Positions 45,037-53,466 of a stretch of DNA of 64,000 bases are shown here, piece after piece. The notes below the pieces were generated by a model that saw nothing but the letters and a program-made list of their open reading frames with translations, was not told where the DNA came from and searched no databases. The DNA comes from DASRTE01 sp035656095 (lineage in GTDB: Bacteria > Actinomycetota > Actinomycetes > Jiangellales > Jiangellaceae), in contig DASRTE010000093.1 of the NCBI GenBank assembly GCA_035656095.1, positions 1 through 64,000 on the forward strand, written 5' to 3'. Made by a program: the position numbers and the translations under genes. The stretch's first letter is position 1; every line of letters begins with the position of its first letter.

Positions 45037-46272
45037 ATGACGACCTCCGCGTCCCCCGGACTCGCGTCCGGGCCGATCCCGTCCCGGGTCTCCGCCCGGG
45101 TCGGTTCGATCACCGAGTCGGCGACTCTCGCGGTCGACGCCAGGGCGAAGGCCCTCCGGGCGAGCGGCCGACCGGTGATCGGGTTCGGCGCCGGCGAACC
45201 CGACTTCCCGACCCCGGAGTACATCGTCGAGGCCGCGGCCGACGCCTGCCGCGATCCCGGCAACCACCGGTACACGCCCACGGCGGGGCTGCCGGAGCTC
45301 AGGGAGGCGATCGCGGCGAAGACGGCGCGCGACTCCGGCTATCGCGTCGACGCCGCTCAGGTGCTCGTCACCAACGGCGGCAAGCATGCGGTCTACGAGG
45401 CGTTCGCCACGCTGCTCGATCCCGGCGACGAGGTCTTGCTGCCGACTCCTCACTGGACGACCTACCCGGAGTCGATCCGCCTGGCCGGCGGCGCCCCGGT
45501 CGCGGTGCTGTCGGACGAGACGTCCGGGTACCGGGTCACTGTCGAGCAACTGGCCAGGGCGCGGACGCAGCGGACGAAGGCCCTGCTGTTCTGCTCCCCG
45601 TCCAACCCGACCGGTGCGGTCTACGACCGGGAGGAGGTCGCGCAGATCGGGACGTGGGCGCACGAGAACGGGGTCTGGGTCGTCACGGACGAGATCTACG
45701 AGCACCTCACCTACGGCGGTGCGGCGTTCTCGTCCATGCCCGTTGAGGTTCCTGACCTGGCCGACACGTGTGTCGTCGTCAACGGCGTCGCCAAGACCTA
45801 CGCCATGACCGGGTGGCGAGTGGGGTGGCTGATCGGCCCGCGCGACATCGTCGGTGCGGCCACCAACCTGCAGTCGCATGCGACCTCCAACGTCGCCAAC
45901 GTGTCCCAGCGCGCCGCACTGGCGGCCGTCGCCGGCGACCTGTCGGCGGTCTCGACGATGCGCGAGGCCTTCGACCGGCGCCGGCGCACGATCGTCGCGA
46001 TGCTGAGCGAGATCGACGGCGTCGTGTGTCCCGAACCCGAGGGTGCGTTCTACGTCTATCCGTCGGTCAAGGGAGTCCTCGGCCGTCAGATCGCCGGGCG
46101 CACGCCGACGACGAGCGCACAACTGGCCGAGCTCGTTCTCGAGGAGGTCGAGGTCGCCGTCGTGCCGGGCGAGGCGTTCGGACCCAGCGGGTACCTCCGG
46201 CTGTCGTACGCCCTCGGGGACGACGACCTGGTCGAGGGCGTGTCCCGCCTCCAGCGACTCCTCGCGCGCTGA
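45037..46272 (+). CDS. pyridoxal-phosphate aminotransferase (aspartate aminotransferase type)
   Basis: Class I/II aminotransferase of 411 residues, probably aspartate or aromatic amino acid transamination in the cytosol. It has GAGEPDFPTP and NHRYTPTAGLPELREAIA near the N-terminus. The centre has CSPSNPTGAVYDREEV and VVTDEIYEHLTYGG. The PLP lysine is in NGVAKTYAMTGWRVGW and the substrate-carboxylate arginine in GYLRLSYA. I chose ATG 45037, after AGGATGAGGG; ATG 45028 is nine bases earlier and in frame. It lies two bases before the adenosine deaminase gene, so co-transcribed. Confidence 0.9.
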   Translation: MTTSASPGLASGPIPSRVSARVGSITESATLAVDARAKALRASGRPVIGFGAGEPDFPTPEYIVEAAADACRDPGNHRYTPTAGLPELREAIAAKTARDSGYRVDAAQVLVTNGGKHAVYEAFATLLDPGDEVLLPTPHWTTYPESIRLAGGAPVAVLSDETSGYRVTVEQLARARTQRTKALLFCSPSNPTGAVYDREEVAQIGTWAHENGVWVVTDEIYEHLTYGGAAFSSMPVEVPDLADTCVVVNGVAKTYAMTGWRVGWLIGPRDIVGAATNLQSHATSNVANVSQRAALAAVAGDLSAVSTMREAFDRRRRTIVAMLSEIDGVVCPEPEGAFYVYPSVKGVLGRQIAGRTPTTSAQLAELVLEEVEVAVVPGEAFGPSGYLRLSYALGDDDLVEGVSRLQRLLAR

Positions 46273-46274
46273 CG

Positions 46275-47327
46275 GTGCCGCGCGACCTGAGATCGTTGCC
46301 GAAGGCGCACCTGCACCTGCACTTCACCGGCTCGATGCGCCACTCCACCCTGGTCGAGCTGGCCGCGCGGCATGGGATCCGCCTGCCCGACGCGCTGGCG
46401 GAGGACTGGCCCCCGCAGCTGTCCGCGACCGACGAGAAGGGCTGGTTCCGCTTCCAGCGGCTCTACGACACCGCCCGGTCGGTGCTGCGCGGGGAAGACG
46501 ACCTGCGACGCCTGGTGCTCGAGGCCGCCCAGGACGAGGCGGCCGAAGGGTCGGGCTGGCTGGAGCTCCAGGTCGACCCGTCTGGTTACGCGTCGCGCTT
46601 CGGCGGGATCACGGCCTTCACCGACCTGGTGCTCGACGCGGCCCGGTCGGCGGCGGACGCGACCGGCGTCGGTCTCGCCGTGGTCGTGGCGGCGAACCGG
46701 ACCCGTCATCCCCTCGACGCCCGGACCCTGGCCCGGCTCGCCGCCCAGTACGCGGGCCGCGGCGTCGTGGGGTTCGGCCTGTCCAACGACGAGCGCCGCG
46801 GTGACGTGCACGCCTTTGCTCCGGCGTTCCGGATCGCGGCGACCGCCGGTCTGCTCTGCGTGCCGCACGGCGGCGAGCTCCGCGGAGCGGACAGCGTGCG
46901 GGCGTGCCTCGACTCACTCGGTGCAAGCCGGCTCGGACATGGCGTCCGCTCCGGCGAGGATCCGTCGGTGCTGGCGCGCGTGGTCGACACCGGCGTGACC
47001 CTCGAGGTCTGCCCGGCGTCGAACGTGGCGCTCGGCGTATACCCGAAGCCGTCCGACGTTCCTCTTCGCCAACTCGTCGAGGCCGGCGCACGCGTTGCCC
47101 TCGGTGCCGACGACCCGTTGCTGTTCGGCTCCCGCCTGGTCGACCAGTACGAGATCGCCCGCTCGGCGCACGCCTTCGGCGACACCGAGCTCGCTGCGCT
47201 CGCGCGGATGTCGGTCGAAGTGTCAGCGGCTCCCTCCGACGTCCGAAGCCGCCTGTTCGCGGGCATCGACGCCTGGCTCGCCGATCTCGCCGTCCCTGGG
47301 GACCAGCCGTCACCCGACCGGCCGTGA
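46275..47327 (+). CDS. add: adenosine deaminase family protein
   Basis: Zinc-dependent purine-nucleoside deaminase fold, 350 residues from a GTG two bases after the aminotransferase stop. Metal residues are the two His in PKAHLHLHFTGS, His in VPHGGE (with the catalytic Glu), His in SRLGHGVRSGED and Asp-Asp in LGADDPLLF. The first motif differs from the classical ELHxHLDG, with FTG replacing LDG. That removes a ribose-contacting acid of mammalian enzymes, so the substrate may be adenosine or a modified adenine compound. The stop codon lies inside a hairpin repeat. Confidence 0.85.
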   Translation: MPRDLRSLPKAHLHLHFTGSMRHSTLVELAARHGIRLPDALAEDWPPQLSATDEKGWFRFQRLYDTARSVLRGEDDLRRLVLEAAQDEAAEGSGWLELQVDPSGYASRFGGITAFTDLVLDAARSAADATGVGLAVVVAANRTRHPLDARTLARLAAQYAGRGVVGFGLSNDERRGDVHAFAPAFRIAATAGLLCVPHGGELRGADSVRACLDSLGASRLGHGVRSGEDPSVLARVVDTGVTLEVCPASNVALGVYPKPSDVPLRQLVEAGARVALGADDPLLFGSRLVDQYEIARSAHAFGDTELAALARMSVEVSAAPSDVRSRLFAGIDAWLADLAVPGDQPSPDRP

Positions 47328-47391
47328 AGATCGTCGTGCAGCTTTCAACAGGCGGCGCAGCGGGCCGCACTTGCACGACGATCTCCACGGC
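47321..47391 (+). repeat. 20-bp-armed hairpin element, copy 1
   Basis: Arms 47321-47340 and 47372-47391 pair over 20 bp with one mismatch around a 31-base loop. The left arm contains the add stop codon. It probably acts as a bidirectional terminator between convergent add and murB. Copy 2 is at 55856. Confidence 0.8.
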
Positions 47392-47401
47392 TGCAGGCGC
47401 C

Positions 47402-48478
47402 TCATCTTTGACCTAGAGAGCACCCGATCAGGACCGGCTCGGTATCCAGCTCGACATGGAAGGCCGCCCGCACACCGTCGCGGACCTCCCTGGCGAGCTC
47501 CAGGAGGTCGGCCGTGCTCGCGCCGCCCCGGTTGGTCAACGCCAGGGTGTGCTTGCCGGAGAGCGCAACGCGGCCCCCGGGGCCCTCGTAGCCGCGCGAG
47601 AACCCCGCCTGTTCGATCAGCCAGGCTGCACTGGTCTTGATCCGGCCGCCCACGGCCGGCCAGCGCGGAGCCTGCTCAGGCAGGGCCTCCGCCCGTCTGC
47701 CGTCGAGTACCGGATTGGTGAAGAAGGATCCTGCGCTCCACGTGTCGTGGTCGGTCTCGTCGAGGACCATTCCCTTCCCGCGTCGCAGGGCGATCACGGC
47801 CGTACGCACGTCGGCCGCTGGAACACGTTCCCCGATTCCCACGCCGAGTGTCCGAGCCAGTTCCGCGTACCGCACCGGAGCGGCGAGGACGCCCTGCCGG
47901 AACTGGTAGCTCACCTCGAGGACGACGTAGCGATCGTTCCCCCTGAACCGGCTGGTCCGATAGGCGAAGCCGCACTCGGCATTGGCGAAGGTCCGGACGA
48001 CCTTGTCGACGCGGTCGTAGGCCCGGACCGACCAGATGGTCTCGGCGACCTCCTGGCCGTATGCGCCCACGTTCTGCATCGGCGTCGCCCCCACGGCACC
48101 CGGGATGCCCGACAGCGCTTCGACCCCGGACCAGCCCTCGTCGACGGCGCGGGCCACCAGGTCGTCCCACGGCTCGCCCGCAGCGACCGCCACGACGACG
48201 CCGCCGCAGGCCGCGAGGTCGTCAGGTGCGCATCCGGCGCTGTCCACCTCGACACCGCGGGACGTGACCAGGACGACCGTGCCCTCGAATCCCTCGTCCG
48301 CGACGACGACGTTGGAGCCCCCACACAGGACCAGGACCCGTTCCCCGCGCTCGTCGCACTCCCGGACCGCCTCGACGAGTGCGGTCGACGTCGGCGCCTC
48401 GACCAGACGCGCCGCCGCACCGCCGAGGCGCAGCGTCGTCAGGTCCGAGAGACGGACGTTCTGCCGAAGGTGGGACAC
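47402..48478 (-). CDS. murB: UDP-N-acetylmuramate dehydrogenase (MurB)
   Basis: FAD enzyme reducing UDP-GlcNAc-enolpyruvate to UDP-MurNAc in peptidoglycan synthesis, 358 residues. Motifs are NVRLSDLTTLRLGG, LCGGSNVVVADEGF, ALSGIPGAVGATPMQNVGAYGQEV, the catalytic Ser in AGSFFTNPVL, and a type I-like C-terminus (KTSAAWLIEQAGFSRG, HTLALTNRG). It is convergent with add, separated by the hairpin repeat. It shares the hadA-hadB neighbourhood seen in other actinobacteria. Confidence 0.95.
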   Translation of the reverse strand: MSHLRQNVRLSDLTTLRLGGAAARLVEAPTSTALVEAVRECDERGERVLVLCGGSNVVVADEGFEGTVVLVTSRGVEVDSAGCAPDDLAACGGVVVAVAAGEPWDDLVARAVDEGWSGVEALSGIPGAVGATPMQNVGAYGQEVAETIWSVRAYDRVDKVVRTFANAECGFAYRTSRFRGNDRYVVLEVSYQFRQGVLAAPVRYAELARTLGVGIGERVPAADVRTAVIALRRGKGMVLDETDHDTWSAGSFFTNPVLDGRRAEALPEQAPRWPAVGGRIKTSAAWLIEQAGFSRGYEGPGGRVALSGKHTLALTNRGGASTADLLELAREVRDGVRAAFHVELDTEPVLIGCSLGQR

Positions 48479-48489
48479 GAGACCGCACG

Positions 48490-49710
48490 CTAGTCGCGGG
48501 CCACGGCGACCACGGGCAGCGGCCTGGCCGCACCGGTGACGGCGAAGCTCAGTACCAGCGCCACGAGGATCACCGACAGAGCGCGGAGCACGCCGACCCG
48601 GTCACCGAGCAGCCCGATCAGTGGCGGCCCGGCGAGGAACGCCGTGTACCCGATCGATGCGACGACGCTGACCCGGGTGGCCGCGTGCCGCTGCTCGTCG
48701 GACGCGGCGCTCATGCCGACCGGGAAGGCCAACGACGCACCGAGCCCCCACAGCGCAGCACCGGCCAGCGCGAGGGGCACCGAACCGCCCAACACGAAGA
48801 CCACCACACCGGCGATCGCCGTACCGGTGCACATGCGCAGCACCACCACCCGGCCGTACCGGTCGAGCAACCAGGTGCCCGAGATTCGACCGATGGTCAT
48901 GGCCGCGACGAACACACCGAAGCCCAGGGCGCCGACCGCGTGGCTCGTGTCGTACCCGTCGACGAGGGCGAGGGCAAGCCAGTCGTTCGCTGTGCCCTCG
49001 ACCAGCGCGGCCGCCAGCACCATGAGACCGATCAGCAGGGTGCGGGGCTCGCGCCAGGCCGCCAGCGGATGGCGCCGGTCGGCGGTGCCCGCCGACCTGG
49101 CCGCAGACGCGACCGGCGTGAAGAAGCGGACCGACACGAGGACGCCGGCAAGGATGAGTGCTGCCGCCGCCGTCAGGTGCACGTGGAGCGGAAGGTCCAC
49201 GGCCGCCGCGAGCGCTCCGGCGCCGACGCCCGCCACGGTGCCGAGACTGAAGGCCGCATGGAACCTCGGCATCACCGTCCGCTCCAGGCAGCGCTCGACA
49301 TCGGCCCCCTCGACGTTCATGGCGACGTCCCACACGCCGGCGCCCGAGCCGAACGCGAACAGGCCGACGGCGACCATCGCCGCACTGCCGAGTGCACTGG
49401 CGCCGACCCCGACGACGAGTATTCCGGCGCAGGCAGCGATCCCGCCTGCCGCCACCGTCCGGGCCGGACCCATCCGCTGCACGACGGCGCCGGCGGACGG
49501 GAGCGCAATGACGGCTCCGGTCGACATCGCTAGCAGGAGCAGGCCCACCTGCGCCGGAGTCAGCTCCAGTTCGTCGCGGATCGCCGGTACTCGGCTGATC
49601 CAGTTGGCGATGGCAAGCCCGTTGAGGGCGAACACCGCGGCCACGGCGTTGCGCGATCGCACAAGGGCCCGCCGCCCGTCGTCGCCGCTCGACCCCTGGG
49701 CGGACACCAT
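48490..49710 (-). CDS. MFS transporter
   Basis: A 406-residue membrane protein with about 12 hydrophobic helices, of the YbjJ/fucose-permease-like branch of the major facilitator superfamily. The start region RSRNAVAAVFALNGLAIANWISRVPAIRDELELTPAQVGLLLLAMSTG is typical. A central cytosolic stretch (RFFTPVASAARSAGTADRRH) splits the halves. Substrate unknown. Its ATG shares one base with the hadB stop. Confidence 0.85.
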   Translation of the reverse strand: MVSAQGSSGDDGRRALVRSRNAVAAVFALNGLAIANWISRVPAIRDELELTPAQVGLLLLAMSTGAVIALPSAGAVVQRMGPARTVAAGGIAACAGILVVGVGASALGSAAMVAVGLFAFGSGAGVWDVAMNVEGADVERCLERTVMPRFHAAFSLGTVAGVGAGALAAAVDLPLHVHLTAAAALILAGVLVSVRFFTPVASAARSAGTADRRHPLAAWREPRTLLIGLMVLAAALVEGTANDWLALALVDGYDTSHAVGALGFGVFVAAMTIGRISGTWLLDRYGRVVVLRMCTGTAIAGVVVFVLGGSVPLALAGAALWGLGASLAFPVGMSAASDEQRHAATRVSVVASIGYTAFLAGPPLIGLLGDRVGVLRALSVILVALVLSFAVTGAARPLPVVAVARD

Positions 49711-50132
49711 CAGCCGTCGGCCGGCGGCCGGACGACCGCACGTGCCTGGGTCAACACCTTCTCGCCGCCGACCCTGACGCTGACCTCCACCCCGACGAGC
49801 CCGTCGTCGCGGATCTCCGTCACCACGCCACCGACGGTCAGGACGACTCCCTCCTCATCGTCCGACACCACCACGGGCCGCGCGAAGCGAACCCCGTACT
49901 CGATCACCGCGGCGGGATCGCCGGCCCAGTCGGTCAGCAGCCGGCCGGCCAACGCCATCGTCAGCATGCCGTGGGCGATCACGCCGGGCAGACCGACGGT
50001 GGCCGCGACGCGGTCGCTCCAGTGGATCGGGTTGAAGTCGCCTGCAGCCCCCGCATAGCGAACCAGGTCCGCCCGGGTGATGCGAAACTCCCGCTCGGGA
50101 AGGATCGTGCCGACCTCAGGCACGGTCGCCAC
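49710..50132 (-). CDS. MaoC-type dehydratase, HadB-like
   Basis: Single hot-dog-fold (R)-3-hydroxyacyl dehydratase subunit, about 140 residues. The hydratase motif is YAGAAGDFNPIHWSD, with Asp and His as catalytic pair, followed by GVIAHGMLTMAL. Three GTG starts are possible (50141, 50132, 50123). I picked 50132 because GAGG precedes it; all overlap the hadA 3' end by a few bases. In mycobacteria the homologous pair acts in fatty acid synthase II; here it may serve general fatty acid or polyketide chains. Confidence 0.88.
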   Translation of the reverse strand: MATVPEVGTILPEREFRITRADLVRYAGAAGDFNPIHWSDRVAATVGLPGVIAHGMLTMALAGRLLTDWAGDPAAVIEYGVRFARPVVVSDDEEGVVLTVGGVVTEIRDDGLVGVEVSVRVGGEKVLTQARAVVRPPADG

Positions 50133-50565
50133 CGACCTCACGGATCAGCAGCGTTGTTGTGGCCGTGCAGATCCTCTCGCCGGTGCCGGACTCGACCTCG
50201 CAGCGGATGCCGAGCAGATCGTTCCCGCCGACAGACCGTACGGTGTCGAGCGTCGTCGTGGTCCGCAACTGATCGCCGGCCCGGATGGGGCGGACATGGA
50301 CGAAGCGCTGGTTGGCGTGAATGACGCGGGCGTACACGATGCCGAGGTCGTCCATCAGGACGTCGAATCCTCGCAGCACGGGGATCATCGCGAACGTCGG
50401 AGGGGCTATCACCTCGGCATGGCCGAGCGCCTTGGCCGCCTCGGCGTTGCGGTGGACCGGGTTGGCGTCGCCGACCGCATCGGCGAACTCGCGGATCTTC
50501 TCGCGGCTGACCTCGTATGCCTGCGTCGGGTAGACCCGGCCGGTCGCGGTGGGGTCGATGGGCAT
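50116..50565 (-). CDS. MaoC N-terminal-type dehydratase, HadA-like
   Basis: A 149-residue hot-dog protein of the UPF0336/HadA type (MPIDPTATGRVYPTQAYEVSREKIREFADAVGDANPVH). It usually forms a heterodimer with HadB, encoded next. The mid segment IAPPTFAMIPVLRGFDVL and HANQRFVHVRPIRAGDQL fit the substrate-tunnel region. The order rpmG-hadA-hadB matches the mycobacterial hadABC locus; no hadC is present here. Confidence 0.88.
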   Translation of the reverse strand: MPIDPTATGRVYPTQAYEVSREKIREFADAVGDANPVHRNAEAAKALGHAEVIAPPTFAMIPVLRGFDVLMDDLGIVYARVIHANQRFVHVRPIRAGDQLRTTTTLDTVRSVGGNDLLGIRCEVESGTGERICTATTTLLIREVGGDRA

Positions 50566-50604
50566 GGCCGCGACGCTACCCGGCAGGTAGCGACCGTCGT
50601 CGCG

Positions 50605-50775
50605 TCAGCGGGTCTCGCGATGGGTGGTGTGCCTGCGGCAGCGCGGGCAGTACTTCTTCAGGTCGAGCCGGTCGGGGTCGTTCCGACGGTTCTTCCTGGT
50701 GATGTAGTTGCGCTCCTTGCACTCCGTGCAGGCCATGGTGATCTTGGGGCGGATATCGGCGCTCTTGGCGGCCAC
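50605..50775 (-). CDS. rpmG: 50S ribosomal protein L33
   Basis: A 56-residue bL33 from a GTG at 50775. It begins VAAKSADIRPKITMACTECK and carries two Cys pairs (CTEC, CPRC), so it is the zinc-binding C+ form. It lies between tRNA-Met and hadA, as in other actinobacteria. Confidence 0.94.
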   Translation of the reverse strand: MAAKSADIRPKITMACTECKERNYITRKNRRNDPDRLDLKKYCPRCRRHTTHRETR

Positions 50776-50878
50776 GGGTGCCTCTCAACGGTCGGTCAGG
50801 GTGGAAACGCGACAAGGTTAGTCGACCATGCGAGCACCCTCCGAATCGGAGATGTCACAAGCCGACTGGCTCGGGCGG

Positions 50879-50952
50879 TAGCGGGGGCGGGACTCGAACC
50901 CGCGACACAACGATTATGAGCCGTTTGCTCTAACCACCTGAGCTACCCCGCC
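50879..50952 (-). tRNA. tRNA-Met (CAU), elongator type
   Basis: A 74-nt cloverleaf. It has acceptor GGCGGGG/CCCCGCT with one G-U pair, D-arm GCTC...GAGC, anticodon loop CTCATAA in AACGG/TCGTT, and T-arm GCGGG-TTCGAGT-CCCGC. The first acceptor pair is formed, so it is not the initiator. Confidence 0.95.
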
Positions 50953-50985
50953 TGTTCCCGGCGCCGCGGCGACGGTACCGGTCAG

Positions 50986-51058
50986 AGCCCCAATACGGAA
51001 TCGAACCGTAGACCTTCTCCTTACCATGGAGACGCTCTGCCGACTGAGCTATTGGGGC
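50986..51058 (-). tRNA. tRNA-Thr (GGU)
   Basis: A 73-nt cloverleaf: acceptor GCCCCAA/TTGGGGC, D-arm GCTC...GAGC, anticodon loop ATGGTAA in TCTCC/GGAGA, T-arm ACGGT-style stem with TTCGATT loop. It lies 33 bp from tRNA-Met. It is the nearest intact tRNA to the accessory patch that follows. Confidence 0.95.
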
Positions 51059-51141
51059 GAGCCGCAGACGAGGGTACCAACCGCACGGACCGGCGAGAAA
51101 TTCGTTCGAGGCCCGCAGAGGACGGCCCGGAGGTGACACCG

Positions 51142-51528
51142 ATGCCCTATCAGGTACTGACGACGGTGATCCTCGGACTGCATTCCTTGTTCGTCGCCTA
51201 TGTCGTCCTGGGCGGCTTCCTGGCCTGGCGGTGGCCCCGCGCGATCTGGCCGCACCTGCTCGCCGCCGCCTGGGGCCTGGCGATCGTCGCGGAGCGTGTC
51301 GACTGCCCACTGACCTGGGCCGAGGACTGGTCGCGGCAGCGCGCGGGCGAGGCGGAACTGACCGAGGGCTTCGTCGACCGCTACATCGAGGGCGTGCTCT
51401 ACCCCGAGCGGTACGGGAGGCTCGTCCAGGCGCTGGGCGCCCTTGTCGTGGCCGTGTCGTGGGCCGGTGCTTATGTACGGTGGCGCCACCGGCAGGTCGC
51501 CCCCGAGTCGCTGCCCAACCGGAACTGA
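51142..51528 (+). CDS. DUF2784 family membrane protein
   Basis: A 128-residue membrane protein from ATG 51142 after GGAGGT. The pattern HSLFVAYVVLGGFLAWRWPRAIWPHL, ERVDCPLTWAEDW and GFVDRYIEGVLYPERYGRLVQALGALVVAVSWAGAYV fits DUF2784. Three or four hydrophobic segments are likely. Function unknown. Its last 147 bp before the diverged tail recur at 55685 with only a few differences. Confidence 0.85.
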   Translation: MPYQVLTTVILGLHSLFVAYVVLGGFLAWRWPRAIWPHLLAAAWGLAIVAERVDCPLTWAEDWSRQRAGEAELTEGFVDRYIEGVLYPERYGRLVQALGALVVAVSWAGAYVRWRHRQVAPESLPNRN

Positions 51529-51791
51529 ACAGCCTCGCCGACGCATGAACCTGCCCGATCGTCAGCCGTACCCGGCTCTGTAGGTCACGTCCGCGAGACC
51601 GGTCCGACCAAGAACCTGTCCCCGCCAAGCCCCGACACACGTTATGCGCATGGTGTCGGCCAGAATGCCTGCGGACGACGATCGCGGGGTGACTGCTTTC
51701 GGCTTGACCGACGGTGGCACGTGGTCGCACCCTGTCCGGCGACCGGCTCGTCCAATTCGGGCGGTCTGGTGCGCTTGACCGTGGAGTTCTG

Positions 51792-53176
51792 GTGAGCCAG
51801 CCGCGCGACCTCGAGGGTGCCGGGGCACGTGAGTCGGGTCGTCCTGTCCCGTCGCCGTCGGCGGGACAGCCTGCGATGGACCCGGTTTCGGTCATCCGTT
51901 CCAAGCCGTACCTTTCGGTGCTGTTGCTCGCGGTGGTCCTGGGCATTCCGATCTCGGTTGTCGCCTACGGCTTCCTGGCCCTGATCACCGCGGCGCAGCA
52001 GTACCTGTTCGACGATCTCCCGAACGACGTCTTCGCGGGGAGCGTCCCCGCGTGGTGGCCGGTGCCCTGGTTGGTGCTGTGTGGGCTGCTGACCGGGTTG
52101 ACCATCCGGTACCTCCCAGGCCAGGGGGGCCACTCACCCGCGCTCGGGTTCCAGGCCGGAGGAGGTGCACCCGCTGACCGCGACCTGCCCGGCATCTTCC
52201 TGGCGGCTCTGACCACCCTCAGCCTGGTGCGGTGCTTGGACCCGAGGCACCCCTGATCGCCATCGGCGGTGGCCTTGCGGCACTGACCATGCGTCTGGCG
52301 AAGCGGGATGCGCCACCGATGGCAGTGACGGTCATGGCCTCGGCCGGCAGCTTCGCGGCGATCAGCACGCTGCTCGGCTCTCCCGTGCTCGGCGCGTTCC
52401 TGATCATGGAGGCCGCCGGGATCGGAGGCATGACGCTCACCTTGGTTGCACTTCCCGGACTGCTCGCGTCCGGCGTCGGCGCGCTGATCTTCGTCGGCCT
52501 GGACGACTGGACGGGACTCGGCAACTTCTCCCTGGCGCTGACGACGGTCCCGCCGGCCGTGACTCCGACCTGGGCGACGATGTCCTGGGCCCTGGTCATC
52601 GGCGCGGGTGGCGCGCTACTGGGCTGGCTGATCCGCTGGATAGGCTTGTCCCTACGCCCGGTCGTGCACGTGAACCGGGTGCTGGTCACCGCGATTCTCG
52701 GCTTGCTCATCGGACTCACCGCGACGACGTACCAGCTCCTCTCCGACCACAGCTTCACCGAGGTGCTGTTCTCCGGACAGGATGCCCTGCCCGAACTGGT
52801 GGAACACGCCGCCGTGTACTCGGTCGGACTGCTGATCCTGCTCGCCCTCTGCAAGACCTTCGTCTACGGGCTCTCGCTGAGCGCGTTCCGCGGCGGACCG
52901 GTGTTCCCCGCCATGTTCATCGGTGCGGTGCTGGGCATCGCCGCGGCGGGCTTGCCCGGCCTGAGTCTCGCACCGGCGATCGGCATGGGCATTGGAGCCA
53001 TGTGCGCCGCCATGCTGCGGCTACCGCTGACGTCAACGCTGCTGGCCACCCTGCTGCTCGGCGCCGACGGCGTGTCCGTGACCCCGGAGGTCGTGGTCGC
53101 CGTGGCGGTTGCGTACGTCATCACGATCGTGCTTCCGGCTGCGGGTCCGAGGGAACCAGCGTTGCCGCCGACATGA
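51792..53176 (+). pseudogene. ClC-family chloride channel/antiporter, frameshifted
   Basis: Two adjacent frames together make one ClC protein. The first half ends GIFLAALTTLSLVRCL and then a stop at 52254-52256. The second opens with LGPEAPLIAIGGGLAALTM, the selectivity-filter helix with the gating-type Glu. One base is missing near 52226-52228: reading CTG-GGT-GCG instead of CTG-GTG-CGG would restore SLGAVLGPEAP. The second half has GGPVFPAMFIGAVLG and about eight helices. The real start is uncertain (GTG 51792 or ATG 51876). A true pseudogene or a sequence error are both possible. Linkage to glutamate decarboxylase suggests acid resistance. Confidence 0.8.
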
Positions 53177-53277
53177 CACGCGCCGAGAGACCAAGACCAA
53201 CCGTCCCGGAGCTCAGTCGCCGACCCGCCCGCTGTCGCCAAGGGTCGGCTTGCCGACCGCGCCGGGCGACGCCCACG

Positions 53278-53380
53278 TCACGTCGCGGAGGTGAGCAGCC
53301 TGATCACCGGTCCCAGCACCACCAGGTCGAGCAGCATCTCCGCTGTGACCAACAGCCTCGTGCCGAGGTGAAAGGGTGGA
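53278..53380 (-). pseudogene. C-terminal remnant of an ion-channel-like protein
   Basis: On the minus strand a short frame reads HLGTRLLVTAEMLLDLVVLG-PVIRLLTSAT and then a stop. This resembles the final transmembrane helix of actinobacterial two-helix potassium channels. A stop lies about 12 codons upstream, so only the tail survives. No other gene is seen in the 290 bp between the ClC and YrhK-like genes. Confidence 0.35.
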
Positions 53381-53466
53381 CCCGTCGCCGTTCACCCGGA
53401 GTGGGTGAGCCACTTCTCCGATGTTCGGCGGAGGGTGGTGACGTCGGCCCGGCAGGGGGAGCCAGC

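Noticed and set aside
43627..46122. An 831-codon minus frame across nusG, secE, the tRNA and the aminotransferase
   Set aside because: It contradicts four well-supported genes and has shadow-type composition.
51714..51791. Extension of the ClC N-terminus to ATG 51714
   Set aside because: The added residues are Arg/Gly-rich without resemblance to ClC N-termini, and a GTG at 51792 or ATG at 51876 fits better.
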